From positions 182,116 to 246,115 of the forward strand of contig JBFWNV010000005.1 of the NCBI GenBank assembly GCA_050250875.1: 64,000 nt of DNA. Direction: 5' to 3'. The notes beneath the pieces were generated by a model. That model did no database searches and had not been told where the DNA came from. It saw nothing but the letters and a program-made list of their open reading frames with translations. Source of the DNA: CAWAYR01 sp050250875 (lineage in GTDB: Bacteria; Acidobacteriota; Vicinamibacteria; Vicinamibacterales; UBA2999). Of the stretch, positions 7,808 to 17,585 are shown piece after piece; position 1 is the stretch's first letter, and each line of letters starts with the position of its first letter. Both the position numbers and the translations under genes were made by a program.

Positions 7808-10170
7808 TTGCGATCCGAGCGCATCGCCGCCCTCGGTGCGGCGCCACCACGTCCACCACGGCTGGTAGACTGCCGGCGCTTGCCCACGCTCCTGCACGAG
7901 TACTTCCAGCGCGCCGTTGCCCGCTGGCCCGACGCCCCGGCGCTCGACATTCCTCCCGGACCAGGCCGGCCGACACGGACGACGCTGACCTACGCGGCGC
8001 TCGACGCCCGGGCCGCCGGCCTCGCCGCGCGACTCCCGGCCAGCGTCGGCCCCGAGGCGCTGGTCGCCGTGCTCGTCGCGCGGGAGTCTCCGTGGCTCGT
8101 CGCGACACAACTCGGCGTGCTGCGCGCCGGCGCCGCGTTCACCTGCCTCGAGCCGGCGTTTCCCGACGTGCACCTGCAGGCGCTGCTCGACGATGCGGCG
8201 CCCGCCGCCATCGTCGCGGATGTCCCGGGGGCGGCGCGGCTCGCGACCCTGGGCCGCACCGTCGATGTCGTCGTTGGTGGCGAGCACCCATCAGTCGCCG
8301 CCACGCCGGCGACGACCCGTCCGCCCGCGGCCACCGCCGACGACTCGTCGCTCGCTTACGCCATCTACACCTCGGGCACGACCGGCCGGCCGAAGGGCGT
8401 GCTGATCGAACACCGCAGCATCGTCAACCTCGTGCGCGCCGATCTGGACGAGTTCGGGCTCGGCCCCGGCGACCGGGTGGCCCAGGGGTCGTCGGCCGCC
8501 TACGACTCGTCGATCGAGGAGACGTGGCTGGCGCTGGCCGCCGGCGCGACCCTGGTGGTCGCCGACGACGCCACGGTGCGGCTCGGCCCGGACCTGGTCG
8601 GCTGGCTGGCGCGCGAGCACATCACGGTGTTCTGTCCGCCGCCGACGCTGCTGCGGGCCACGGGCTGCGACGACCCGTCGTCGGCGCTGCCCGACCTGCG
8701 GCTGCTCTATGTCGGCGGGGAAGCGCTGCCCGCCGACGTGGCCGACCGCTGGGGCCGCGGCCGGCGGCTGGTGAACGGCTACGGCCCCACCGAGGCGACG
8801 GTGACGGTGGTGCGCGAGGCGGTGCGGCCGGGGGCGCCCATCGCCATCGGACGGCCCATCGCCGGCGCGTCGGCCTGGGTGCTCGACGCCGACGGCGCGC
8901 TGACGGCCGACGGCGAGCCGGGTGAGCTGTGCCTCGGCGGCGTGGCCCTGGCGCGCGGCTACCGGGGCGAACCGGCGTTGACGGCGGCGCGGTTTCCGCA
9001 TCATCCCGTGCTCGGACGCATCTATCGCACCGGGGATCGTGCCGTCCGCGACGCCGACGGCCGGCTGTTCTACCTGGGGCGCCTCGACGCGCAGGTGAAG
9101 CTGCGCGGCTACCGCATCGAACTCGAGGCCGTCGAGTCGCGCCTGGTGGCGCAGCCCGGAGTGGCGCAGGCGGCGGCGACCATCCAGGGGCAGGGCGCGG
9201 CGCAGCGTCTGGTGGCCGTGGTCGTCCCCGCCGAGCGCACGGCGCCGCCGCCGGTCGGCCCCCTGCTCGATGCGCTGCGCGCCGACCTGCCGCCCTACAT
9301 GGTGCCGGCGCGTCTGGCAATGGTCGATCGACTGCCGACGACGGCGGGCGGCAAGCTGGATCGATCGGCCTTGCCGCTGCTGGACGACCCCGTGCCCGGC
9401 GGTGCCGCCGACCGTCGCCTCGTCGCGCCCGGCAGCGCCGCGGAGCGGGTGATCGCCGCCGCGGTCGCCGACGTGCTGCAGCGGCCGGGGGCCATCTCGA
9501 TCCACGACGACTTCTTCGGCGATCTCGGCGGCGATTCGCTCGCCGTGGGCGTGCTCGTGTCGCGGCTGCGGGGGGTGGCCGAGACGGCGCACCTGACGAC
9601 ACGCGATGTGTACGAGGCGCGGACGGTGGCGGCCCTGGCCCGGCGAACGGCGCCGCGGCCGAGCGCGTCGGCGCCGCCGCCGACCGCCGCCCCGGGGCCG
9701 GCACCGCTGGCGCCACTCGGGCGCGTGGTGGCCGCCACCGCGGTGCAGACCGGCTGGATCGTCGGGGAAGTCGCGCTGCTGTCGAGTGCGGCGTACGCGG
9801 CGGTCGCGGTGGTCGTGCCGTGGCTCGACGCGCGGATCGGCCTGCTCGGGCTGTTCGCGGCGGCGCCAGGGCTCGTGGTGGCGGCCCGCGCCGTGTGGAC
9901 GCCGCTGGCGGTCGCGATGACGGCCGTCGCGGCCCGCATGCTGCTGCCGGATCCGCCGGTCGGACGCCATCCCGCCTGGGGCCACGTCCACGTACGGCTG
10001 TGGCTGTTGCAGCGGCTGTCCGCGTGCGTGCCATGGGACGACCTGGCCGGCACCCACGCGATGTCGGTGGCCTTGCGGCGCCTCGGCGCGCGCGTCGGTC
10101 ACCAGGTGCACATCGGGCGCGGCGTCCAGCTGCCGCACGGCGCGTGGGCGCGCCTGCACCTCGGCGACGG
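7808..10170 (+). CDS. Pls/PosA-type non-ribosomal peptide synthetase-like protein, N-terminal part (adenylation, carrier, first membrane/hexapeptide segment); frameshifted
   Basis: An AMP-binding adenylation domain is clear: YTSGTTGRPKGV, NGYGPTEATV, YRTGDRA and the GKLD near the end. A carrier domain follows with the phosphopantetheine Ser in DLGGDSLA, then membrane segments and the start of a left-handed beta-helix (GARVGHQVHIGRGVQLPHG). This is the order of Pls/PosA-type single-module synthetases, in which an activated amino acid is passed to a C-terminal membrane acyltransferase. TTG 7880 (MPTLLHEYFQ) is a better start than 7808: TAGACT lies 8 bases before it. The frame goes wrong at the GG of 10169-10170; removing one base joins it to the next entry. 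It is either a pseudogene or a sequence error. Confidence 0.8.
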
Positions 10171-11822
10171 TGTCGGTGGCCCGCGACGCGTCGCTGCGTG
10201 CCGTCGATCTCGATCGCGGCCAGATCGTGATCGGCGACGTGCACGTGGCCGACCGGACGACGCTCGACGTCCACGCCGGGATGGGACCCGGCACCCGCAC
10301 CGAGGCGGCAGCGACGCTCGGGCCGTGGGCCTCGCTCGAGGGCGGCGCCCACGTGCCGGCCGGCGAGCGGTGGGACGGCGTGCCGGCGCGGCGCACGGGG
10401 CGCACGCCCGACGTGCCAGCGGTGGCGCCCGAACTGGGCGCGTGGACCCACGCGGCGGCAATCGGCGGAGCGCGGGCGATGGCACGGGCCGTCGCGTGGG
10501 GGCCCGCGTGGCTGTTCGCGATCGGCGCGATCGCCGTCGCCGACGTCAGGTCGGTGGCCGGGCTGGGCGCCTGGATGGGCTTGCCGTCGTTCTGGGGCGT
10601 CGCCGCGATCGGCTCGGCGACGGCCCTGACGGCGGCGCTGGCCCTGGGCGCGGCGATCTGCCGGCGGCTGCCGCGCGAGACCGCCGAGGTGGTCGCGGTC
10701 CGCAGCTGGACCAGCGTCCGCGTCGAGCTGAAGGCCCGTCTGCTCGACGGCGCCAGCCTGTGGCTCAGCGGCTCGCTCTTCTGGCCGCACTGGCTGCGCG
10801 CCGCCGGCATGCGTCTCGGCGCCCAGGCGGAAGTGAGTTCGATCGTCGACACGGTGCCCGACCTGGTGACCGTGGGGGAGAGCGCATTCTTCGCGGACGG
10901 GATCTACCTGGCGGCCCCACGCGTCGATCGCGGCACGTTGACGATCGCGCCGGTACGCGTCGGCGCCCGCGCGTTTCTCGGCAACCACGCCGTGCTCGGT
11001 CCGGGCGCGGTGTTGCCCGACGACGCCTTGCTCGGCGTGTGCACCGTGGCGACGCCGGCGATGGCCGATGCGCCAGGCGCCGCCTGGTTCGGGCATCCGC
11101 CGCTGCCGCTGGCCCGGCGCCCGGCGACGGCGGATCGGCGGACGACGCACGAGCCGTCGGCCCTGCGCCGGCTCAACCGGTGGACGTGGGAAACGGCGCG
11201 GGCCGCCCTGCCGTTGGGACTGCTCGCGGTCGGCGCGTGGTGGACCGGCGCGCTGGCGGCGACGACCGTGACCGGCGCGGCCCTGGTGCTGCGCGTCTCG
11301 GCCGTCACGGCCGCGGCGGCCGCGTCGCTCGCGCTGGCCTGCCTGGCGCTCAAGTGGCTGCTGCTCGGCAAGGTGCGGCCGGGCGAGCACGGACTGTGGT
11401 CGTGCTGGTGCAGCCGCTGGGATTTCATGTACGTCGCCTGGAGCCTGTACGTGCCGTGGTTCGTCGGCCCGCTCGGGGGCACGATGTGGCTCACCTGGTA
11501 CGCGCGGGCCATGGGCATGCGCATCGGCCGGCGGGTGCTGCTGGGGCCCGGCTTCGCCGAGGTGGTGGACCCGGACATGATCGCCATCGGCGACGGCGCC
11601 ACCGTACAGGCGCTGTTCCAGGCCCACACGTTCGAGGACCGCGTGCTGAAGATGGGGCCGGTCTCGATCGCGGCCGGGGCGACCGTCGGCGCCGGGGTGG
11701 TCCCGCTCTATGCCACGAGCGTCGGCGAGGGCGCGCACGTCGCCGCGCACAGCGTGATCCTGAAGGGGGAGTCGCTGTCGCCGCACACCGCCTACGCCGG
11801 CAGCCCCGTCGCCCCCTGCTGA
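10170..11822 (+). CDS. Pls/PosA-type synthetase, C-terminal membrane acyltransferase part (continuation after frameshift)
   Basis: This 550-residue frame continues the protein above: the hexapeptide beta-helix resumes (RGQIVIGDVHVADRTTLDV), followed by membrane segments, a second hexapeptide block (LTIAPVRVGARAFLGNHAVLGPGA), more membrane helices and a third beta-helix (RVLLGPGFAEVVDPDMIAIGDGATVQALFQAHTF..., cut here). Three membrane-plus-hexapeptide repeats are what is seen at the C-terminus of Pls-like enzymes. There is no convincing start of its own, so it is probably not a separate gene. Intact, the whole protein would be about 1,310 residues. Confidence 0.8.
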   Translation: MSVARDASLRAVDLDRGQIVIGDVHVADRTTLDVHAGMGPGTRTEAAATLGPWASLEGGAHVPAGERWDGVPARRTGRTPDVPAVAPELGAWTHAAAIGGARAMARAVAWGPAWLFAIGAIAVADVRSVAGLGAWMGLPSFWGVAAIGSATALTAALALGAAICRRLPRETAEVVAVRSWTSVRVELKARLLDGASLWLSGSLFWPHWLRAAGMRLGAQAEVSSIVDTVPDLVTVGESAFFADGIYLAAPRVDRGTLTIAPVRVGARAFLGNHAVLGPGAVLPDDALLGVCTVATPAMADAPGAAWFGHPPLPLARRPATADRRTTHEPSALRRLNRWTWETARAALPLGLLAVGAWWTGALAATTVTGAALVLRVSAVTAAAAASLALACLALKWLLLGKVRPGEHGLWSCWCSRWDFMYVAWSLYVPWFVGPLGGTMWLTWYARAMGMRIGRRVLLGPGFAEVVDPDMIAIGDGATVQALFQAHTFEDRVLKMGPVSIAAGATVGAGVVPLYATSVGEGAHVAAHSVILKGESLSPHTAYAGSPVAPC

Positions 11823-11862
11823 CCTGCCGGCCGGAACCGTGTCGGGCCGGTCGCCGTCTGTG

Positions 11863-11883
11863 ATATATGCTTACGCCATATAT
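11863..11883. promoter_or_regulatory. Predicted PadR operator, perfect 7-7-7 inverted repeat
   Basis: ATATATG, seven bases, CATATAT forms a perfect inverted repeat directly over the start of the padR-like gene; the second arm runs into ATG 11882. PadR regulators bind AT-rich palindromes in their own promoters, so this is a strong candidate for autorepression. TATGCT inside the repeat (11866-11871) could be the -10 element, which would let the bound protein block polymerase. Confidence 0.7.
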
Positions 11884-12226
11884 GGCACCGACTGACGATC
11901 GCGAGCTGAAGAAGGGCAGTGCCGACCTGCTGGTGCTGGCGCTGCTCGAACGCGAGGCGCGCCACGGCTACGATCTGGCGCGGCTCATCACCGAGCGGTC
12001 GGCCGGGGTGCTGCAGTTCCACGTGGCGTCGCTCTACCCCTTGCTCTACCGGCTCGAACGCAAAGGCTGGATCGAGGGCCGCTGGGTGGAGAAGGCCGGC
12101 CAGCGCCGCCGCCGCTACTACAAGCTGACCGCTGCCGGCCGGCGCGTGCTGCGCGATCAGCGGCGCAGCTGGCAGGCCTTCGTCGACGCCATCCGCCGCA
12201 TCGCCCTCGTGCCGCAGGAGGACTGA
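11882..12226 (+). CDS. PadR-family transcriptional repressor
   Basis: A 114-residue winged-helix protein: LKKGSADLLVLALLEREARHGYDL at the N-terminus, then SLYPLLYRLERKGWIEGRW and RRRYYKLTAAGRRVL, the PadR wing. I take ATG 11882; an in-frame ATG at 11867 lies inside the operator and would add five residues. It ends four bases before the ADOP permease start, so both form one operon. In Acidobacteriota, PadR genes typically precede ADOP permeases and are thought to control them. Confidence 0.9.
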   Translation: MAPTDDRELKKGSADLLVLALLEREARHGYDLARLITERSAGVLQFHVASLYPLLYRLERKGWIEGRWVEKAGQRRRRYYKLTAAGRRVLRDQRRSWQAFVDAIRRIALVPQED

Positions 12227-12229
12227 CCG

Positions 12230-15013
12230 ATGCCGCCGCCCTCGCCCTTCGCCGCCTACGTCCGTGCCCACCTGCCCCCGCTGGGGCTGGCGCCCGATCG
12301 CGAAGCCGAGATCGTCGAGGAGCTGGCCCAGCAGATGGAGCAGACCTTCGAGGCGGCGCGCGACGACGGCGCGACGCCCGAGGCCGCCGAGCGGGCGGCG
12401 CACCAGGTGGTGACCGACTGGGATCGACTGGCGCGCGAGCTGGTCGCGGCCGAGCGGTCACGTGCCGAACGGGCCGCCAGGCACATGGCCGCGCCGCTGC
12501 TCGGCGAGCCCGAGGGGCGGGTGAGCGGCGCCCTGCTGCGCGACGCCTGGCAGGACGCGCGATTCGGCCTGCGCTGGCTCGGCCGGCATCGCGGCTTCAC
12601 CGCGGCGGCGCTGGCCACGCTCGCGCTGACGATCGGCGCCAGTTCCTCCATCTTCGCGCTCGTCAACGCGGTGCTGCTGGCGCCGCTGCCGTTCCCGGCG
12701 CCACAGCGCCTTCTGGTGGTCAGCGAGTCGGCGCCGGCGATCGGATTCCCGGCCATCCCCTTTTCGCCGCCCGACTTCCTCGACTACGCCGCCGCCCAGC
12801 AGTCGTTCACCGACCTGGCGGTCTATCGGCGCACCAGCGTCGAGCTGGTCGGCCCTTCCGAGAGCGAGCGGATCCCTGTGGCCAAGGTCTCGCCGTCGCT
12901 CTTCGCGGTGCTCGGCGTGCAGCCGGTGCTCGGCCGGGCGTTCGTCGCCGAGGACGCCGGCGACGGCGCCGACGCGGCGATCCTCAGCCACCGCCTGTGG
13001 CAGCGCCACTTCGGCGGCGATCCGGCCGTCGTCGGACGCACCGTGCTGCTCGATCGCCGCCCGCACGTCGTCGTCGGCGTGATGCCGCCGTCGGCCGAGT
13101 TTCCGTTGGAGGGGCCCGCCTTCAACGGCGCTCCGGCCGCGGTGTTCGTGCCGCTCGTGTTCAGCGACACCGAGAAGGCGGCCCGCGGCGGCTTCTTCAG
13201 CAACAGCGTGGTCGGCCGGCTGCGCGACGGCGCGACCATGGCGGGGGTGACGGCCGAGGCCGCCGCCATCGCCGCCCGCATCAACGCCCAGTACCCGCCC
13301 GAGCTCAAGGCGATGCTGAAGGGCGCGTCGATGGAGCTGGCGTTCGAGACGCTGCACGAGCACGCCGCCGGCGCCTCGCGGGCGCTGGTGCTGGCCCTGT
13401 TCGCGGCGGTGCTGCTGCTCCTGCTGGCCGGATGCGCCAATGTCGGCAGCCTGCTCGTCTCGCTCACGGTGAGCCGGCAACGCGAGCTGGCGGTGCGCGC
13501 GTCGCTCGGCGCCGGCCGATTCCGCCTGGCGCGCCAACTGCTGGTCGAGTGCCTGGTGCTGTCGGCGGCCGGCGGTCTGCTGGGGCTCGCCCTGGCATCG
13601 GCGCTGCTGCGGCTCGGGCCGTCTCTGCTGCCGCCCTCCACGCCGCGCGTGGACCTGCTGGCCGTGGACGCCCGCGTCGCGCTGTTCGCCGTCGCGATCA
13701 GCCTGCTGACCGCGATCCTGTTCGGCGTCGCGCCGGCGTGGCGCTGGTCGCGCGTCGCTCCGGCGGCGTCGTTGGCGGCCGCGGGCACCCGCGGTGCCAC
13801 TGGTGCGAGCAGCGTGCGGCTGCGTCGAGGGTTGGCGCTGGCGCAGTGCGCCTTCGCGGTGCTGCTGCTGGTGCCGGCCGGGCTCCTCGGCCGCACGCTG
13901 TGGACGCTGTTCACCCGCCCGCCGGGCTTCGACACCACCCAGGCGGTCGGCTTCACCACCTACCTGCCTGCCGGGGCGTACGGCGAGGACGGCGTACGCA
14001 TCGCGCAGTTCTATGCCGAGGCGGCCGATCGGCTCGGCGCCGTGCCTGGCGTCGGCCGCGCCGGCGTCGCCATGGACCGCCCGCTGTCGCCGCTCGAGCA
14101 GCGCGGGCTGGTCGTCGATGGGTATGACATCGGGGCCGGCAGCCCGCCGATCGTGAGCTTCAGCTGGGTGACGCCTGGGTATCTCGAGGCGCTCGGGGTG
14201 CCGATCCTGGCCGGCCGTGGCCTGCAGCCGGCCGATCGCCTCGACGCGCCGCCGGTCGTGCTGGTGAGCGCCCGCGCCGCGCGGCAGTTCTGGCCCGACG
14301 CCGACCCCGTGGGCAAGCGCCTGCGCATCTCGGCCGCAGGGCCGTGGGCCGTCGTGGCCGGTGTGGTCGGCGACGTCCGCGATCGCGGTCTGGCCCGCGA
14401 CGCCGCCCCGCACCTTTACGCCCCGATCGCGCAGGTGCCGCCGGCGTTCCTTGGCGAGAACGTCGTCGGGCTGTTCCGCGCGCCTCACTTCGTCGCCGCT
14501 GCCACACGGCCCGCCGCGGTGGCGCCGCTGCTCGCCGCGGCGGTCCGCGCGATCGACCCCCAACTCGCGCTGACGCCGCCGACCGTGCTGGGCGTGGCGG
14601 TGCGGCAGACCTTGGGCACACAGCGCCTGGCCGCGGTCGTCGTCGGCGGCTTCGCCGTCGCGGCGCTGCTCATCGCGGCCATCGGCGTGCACGGCATCGT
14701 GGCGTTCGGCGTGGCGCAGCGCAAGCGCGAGCTGGGGATTCGGCTGGCGCTCGGCGCGACCACGGGGGCGGTGGTGCGCCTGGTCGCGCGGGACGGCGTC
14801 GTCCTGGCGGCCGCCGGGCTGGCGATTGGACTGGCGGCGGCCTACGGCGCGACCAGGTTCATCGCCAGTCTGCTCGTGGAGGTCAGTCCGGCCGATCCGG
14901 CCACCTTCACCGGCGCGGCGGCGATGGTGCTCGCCGTCGCGCTCGTCGCCACCTGGGCACCGGCGCGGGCGGCGACGCACATCGATCCGTCGGCGACCAT
15001 CCGCGAGGAGTGA
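12230..15013 (+). CDS. ADOP-type (acidobacterial duplicated orphan permease) FtsX/MacB-like permease
   Basis: A 927-residue protein. The first ~95 residues form the charged helical ADOP extension (REAEIVEELAQQMEQTFEA). After this come a first membrane helix (AAALATLALTIGASSSIFALVNAVLL), a MacB-like periplasmic domain, three helices with the FtsX signature (RQRELAVRASLGAGRFRLARQL), and then a duplicate of the whole module, ending with KRELGIRLALGATTGAVVRLV. No ATPase gene is adjacent, as usual for this 'orphan' family. Co-transcribed with padR. The transported substance is unknown; lipids, peptides or drugs are handled by relatives. Confidence 0.92.
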   Translation: MPPPSPFAAYVRAHLPPLGLAPDREAEIVEELAQQMEQTFEAARDDGATPEAAERAAHQVVTDWDRLARELVAAERSRAERAARHMAAPLLGEPEGRVSGALLRDAWQDARFGLRWLGRHRGFTAAALATLALTIGASSSIFALVNAVLLAPLPFPAPQRLLVVSESAPAIGFPAIPFSPPDFLDYAAAQQSFTDLAVYRRTSVELVGPSESERIPVAKVSPSLFAVLGVQPVLGRAFVAEDAGDGADAAILSHRLWQRHFGGDPAVVGRTVLLDRRPHVVVGVMPPSAEFPLEGPAFNGAPAAVFVPLVFSDTEKAARGGFFSNSVVGRLRDGATMAGVTAEAAAIAARINAQYPPELKAMLKGASMELAFETLHEHAAGASRALVLALFAAVLLLLLAGCANVGSLLVSLTVSRQRELAVRASLGAGRFRLARQLLVECLVLSAAGGLLGLALASALLRLGPSLLPPSTPRVDLLAVDARVALFAVAISLLTAILFGVAPAWRWSRVAPAASLAAAGTRGATGASSVRLRRGLALAQCAFAVLLLVPAGLLGRTLWTLFTRPPGFDTTQAVGFTTYLPAGAYGEDGVRIAQFYAEAADRLGAVPGVGRAGVAMDRPLSPLEQRGLVVDGYDIGAGSPPIVSFSWVTPGYLEALGVPILAGRGLQPADRLDAPPVVLVSARAARQFWPDADPVGKRLRISAAGPWAVVAGVVGDVRDRGLARDAAPHLYAPIAQVPPAFLGENVVGLFRAPHFVAAATRPAAVAPLLAAAVRAIDPQLALTPPTVLGVAVRQTLGTQRLAAVVVGGFAVAALLIAAIGVHGIVAFGVAQRKRELGIRLALGATTGAVVRLVARDGVVLAAAGLAIGLAAAYGATRFIASLLVEVSPADPATFTGAAAMVLAVALVATWAPARAATHIDPSATIREE

Positions 15014-15026
15014 AGTGGGGCCCAGA

Positions 15027-15072
15027 GGGGACGGTCCCCCTCGCAGGCTTCGCCGGCCTCGGGGACAGTCCC
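15027..15072. repeat. Two GGGGAC(A/G)GTCCC palindromes between convergent permease genes
   Basis: GGGGACGGTCCCC (15027-15039) and GGGGACAGTCCC (15061-15072) flank a GC-rich, partly self-complementary stretch (GCAGGCTTCGCCGGC region). They lie in the 59-base gap between two convergent ADOP genes, so a bidirectional terminator is possible. The same palindrome recurs at 54127-54140. Confidence 0.6.
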
Positions 15073-17523
15073 TTATTCGCTGCGCAGGGCGATGGTCGGG
15101 TCGACGCGCGAGGCCCGCCACGCCGGCAGACCCGAGGCCAGGGCTGCGACCAGCGCCAGCGTGCCCATCACCGCCACGAGCGTGACCGGGTCGGTGGCGG
15201 TCACGCCGAACAGCAGCGACGCCACCAGCCGGCCCAGGGCCAGCGCGGCGACGAGGCCGACGACGATGCCGACGCCGGCCAGGCCGAGGCCCTGCCGCAT
15301 CACCTCGCCGACCACCGTGCCCTGGTCGGCGCCGAGCGCCATGCGGATGCCGATCTCGCGCCGCCGCTCGGTGACCATGTAGGCGAGCACGCCGTAGGTG
15401 CCGATGGCGGCGAGCAGCAGCGCCAGGCCGGCGAAGAGGCCGAGCAGCTGCGCGACCAGGCGCGGGCGTCGGATGGCGTCGCCGAACACCTCGTCCATGC
15501 TGCGCAATCCGGCCATCGGCAGCGACGCGTCGGCGCGCCGCACCACGTCGGCCACCGCCGTGAAGAGCGTCGCCGGCGGCAGATCGGTGCGCACGACCAG
15601 GTGCATCTGCAGCGGCGCGAACAGCCGGCTCTCGGTGATCGCCTGCGGCAGGTAGAAGTAGAGCTCGGTGCCGGTCTTCTGATCGACGCCGCCCTGTTTG
15701 ACGTCCTTGACGACGCCGACGATGGTCATCCACGGCAGCCGGTCCGAGAAGCCGACGCGCACGCGCTGGCCGAGCGGACTGCGGTCGGGGAAGAAGGTCT
15801 TGACCAGCGTCTCGTTGACGATCGCCACCGGCGCGCCGACCTCGTCGGTGCCGGTGAAGGCGCGGCCTTCGACGATCGGGATGCCCATCGTCTCGAAGTA
15901 GTCGGCGGCGACGGCCTGGTAGTAGTCCACGTTCTCGAACGGGCCCTCGGGCGGCGAGGTGTAGTGCTCGAAGTCGGTGTCGTTGGCGTTGACGTCGCGC
16001 TGCGGCGGCAGCCCCGACATCGCCGTGGCCCCCTGCACGCCGGGCACCTCGCGCAGTGACGCGACCAGGCGCGCGAAGAACCGGGCCCGGCCGGCGGAAT
16101 CGCCGTAGTTGGCGTTGGGCAGGTCGAGCGAGAAGGTGGCCAGGCGCGATCGGTTGAACCCGGCGTCGACGCGCGACAGGTTGAGGATGGTGCGCACCAT
16201 CAGCCCGGCGCCGACGACCAGCACGACCGCCAGCGCGACTTCCGCGACCACCAGCGCGCGCCGCACGCCGTGCCGGCCGCCGCTGGTGGCGCCGCGCCCA
16301 CCCCCTTCCTTGAGCGCCGTCGCCAGGGCGCTGGCCCTGGTGTGCGCGAGCGGCGCCAGGCCGAAGACCACCCCGGTGATCAGGCACACCGCCAGGGTGA
16401 ACACGAGCGCCGCCGGGTCGAGCGCGACGTCGGCGGCACGTGGCAGGCTCTCGGGGTAGAGGCGGAGCAGCGCGCGCAGGCCGCCGAAGGCCACGGCGAC
16501 ACCGAGCGCGCCGCCGACGAGCGACAGCACCGTGCCCTCGATCACGAACTGCCGGAGCAACGTGCCGCGGGTCGCACCCAGCGCGGTGCGGACCGCGAAC
16601 TCGCGGTGCCGCGTCTCGGCCCGGGCGAGCAGCAGATTGGCGAGGTTGGCGCAGGCGATGAGCAGCACGAAGCCGACCGCCGCCTGCAGCACCCAGATGG
16701 CCCGCGACGCGCTGCCGACGATCTCGGCCTGCACCGGCTCCATCTGCAGCGCGTGGTTCTTGGGGTCGGGGAGGTGCATCTTGGCGCCGGTACGCTCGCC
16801 CCACTGCGGCAGGAGCGCCGCCAGTTCGGCCTGCGCCGCCTGCGGCGTGACGCCGTCCTTCAGCCGCCCGATCAGATAGAGGAAGTGGCTGCCGCGGTTC
16901 TGGCGGTTGGCGGGGTCGAGTCCGACCGGCAGCCAGACCTCGACGTGGTTGTCCATCACGTCGACCTTGGGCGGCATGACGCCGATCACCTCGCGGCGCA
17001 CGCCGTCGATGTCCACCGTCTGGCCGAGGATCGGCCGCCCGCCCAGCGCGCCCTGCCACAGCTCGTGCGACAAGATGGCCAGCTGCGGGCCGTTGGCATT
17101 GGTCTCCCCCGGAGCGAACAGCCGCCCCTGGGCCGGCGCCACGCCGAGCGTCGTCAGCAGGTCGTCGGTCACCGCGGCGCCCCGCACGCGCACCGGGCGC
17201 TCGCCGGCCATCAGGTTGAGCTCGCCGGTGGTGAAGGCGCCGACCGAGGCGAACGACTGGTTCAGCTCGCGGAACTCGAAGAACTCCGGCGGCGAGACCC
17301 AGAACTGGTCGAACCCCATGGCCGGGAACTGGCTGGTGAGGAACATCAGCTGCTCGGGCCGCGGGTAGGGCAGCGGGCGGAGCAGGACGCCGTTGACGAT
17401 CGAAAAGATGGCGGTGTTGACGCCGATCCCCAGGCCCAGCGTGAGCACGGCCACCGCCGCGAACCCCGGGGCGCGCAGCAGGTTGCGGACGGCGTGGCGA
17501 AGGTCGCGCAGCATCGAGTCCAT
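15073..17523 (-). CDS. ADOP-type FtsX/MacB-like permease, second copy
   Basis: An 816-residue protein lacking the long N-terminal extension of its convergent neighbour: it begins MDSMLRDLRHAVRNLLRAPG, the usual start of the permease core. Both halves show the FtsX signature (RHREFAVRTALGATRGTLLRQF and RRREIGIRMALGADQGTVVGEV) with periplasmic MacB-type domains between membrane segments. The two proteins are clearly diverged paralogues placed tail to tail. No PadR gene is visible at its own 5' end; a phosphodiesterase gene starts divergently about 60 bases away. Confidence 0.92.
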   Translation of the reverse strand: MDSMLRDLRHAVRNLLRAPGFAAVAVLTLGLGIGVNTAIFSIVNGVLLRPLPYPRPEQLMFLTSQFPAMGFDQFWVSPPEFFEFRELNQSFASVGAFTTGELNLMAGERPVRVRGAAVTDDLLTTLGVAPAQGRLFAPGETNANGPQLAILSHELWQGALGGRPILGQTVDIDGVRREVIGVMPPKVDVMDNHVEVWLPVGLDPANRQNRGSHFLYLIGRLKDGVTPQAAQAELAALLPQWGERTGAKMHLPDPKNHALQMEPVQAEIVGSASRAIWVLQAAVGFVLLIACANLANLLLARAETRHREFAVRTALGATRGTLLRQFVIEGTVLSLVGGALGVAVAFGGLRALLRLYPESLPRAADVALDPAALVFTLAVCLITGVVFGLAPLAHTRASALATALKEGGGRGATSGGRHGVRRALVVAEVALAVVLVVGAGLMVRTILNLSRVDAGFNRSRLATFSLDLPNANYGDSAGRARFFARLVASLREVPGVQGATAMSGLPPQRDVNANDTDFEHYTSPPEGPFENVDYYQAVAADYFETMGIPIVEGRAFTGTDEVGAPVAIVNETLVKTFFPDRSPLGQRVRVGFSDRLPWMTIVGVVKDVKQGGVDQKTGTELYFYLPQAITESRLFAPLQMHLVVRTDLPPATLFTAVADVVRRADASLPMAGLRSMDEVFGDAIRRPRLVAQLLGLFAGLALLLAAIGTYGVLAYMVTERRREIGIRMALGADQGTVVGEVMRQGLGLAGVGIVVGLVAALALGRLVASLLFGVTATDPVTLVAVMGTLALVAALASGLPAWRASRVDPTIALRSE

Positions 17524-17585
17524 GGTGCCGACTTAGACGGGCCGGCGTCGCCGAAAGGTTTCAACGCCTTGGTAGGATGCGCGGG

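Noticed and set aside
8291..17059. Very long minus-strand open frames (8291-10852, 8622-11786, 12458-17059)
   Set aside because: They lie antisense to clear synthetase and permease genes and are rich in Arg, Ala, Gly and His with no domain pattern; high GC suppresses stop codons in shadow frames.
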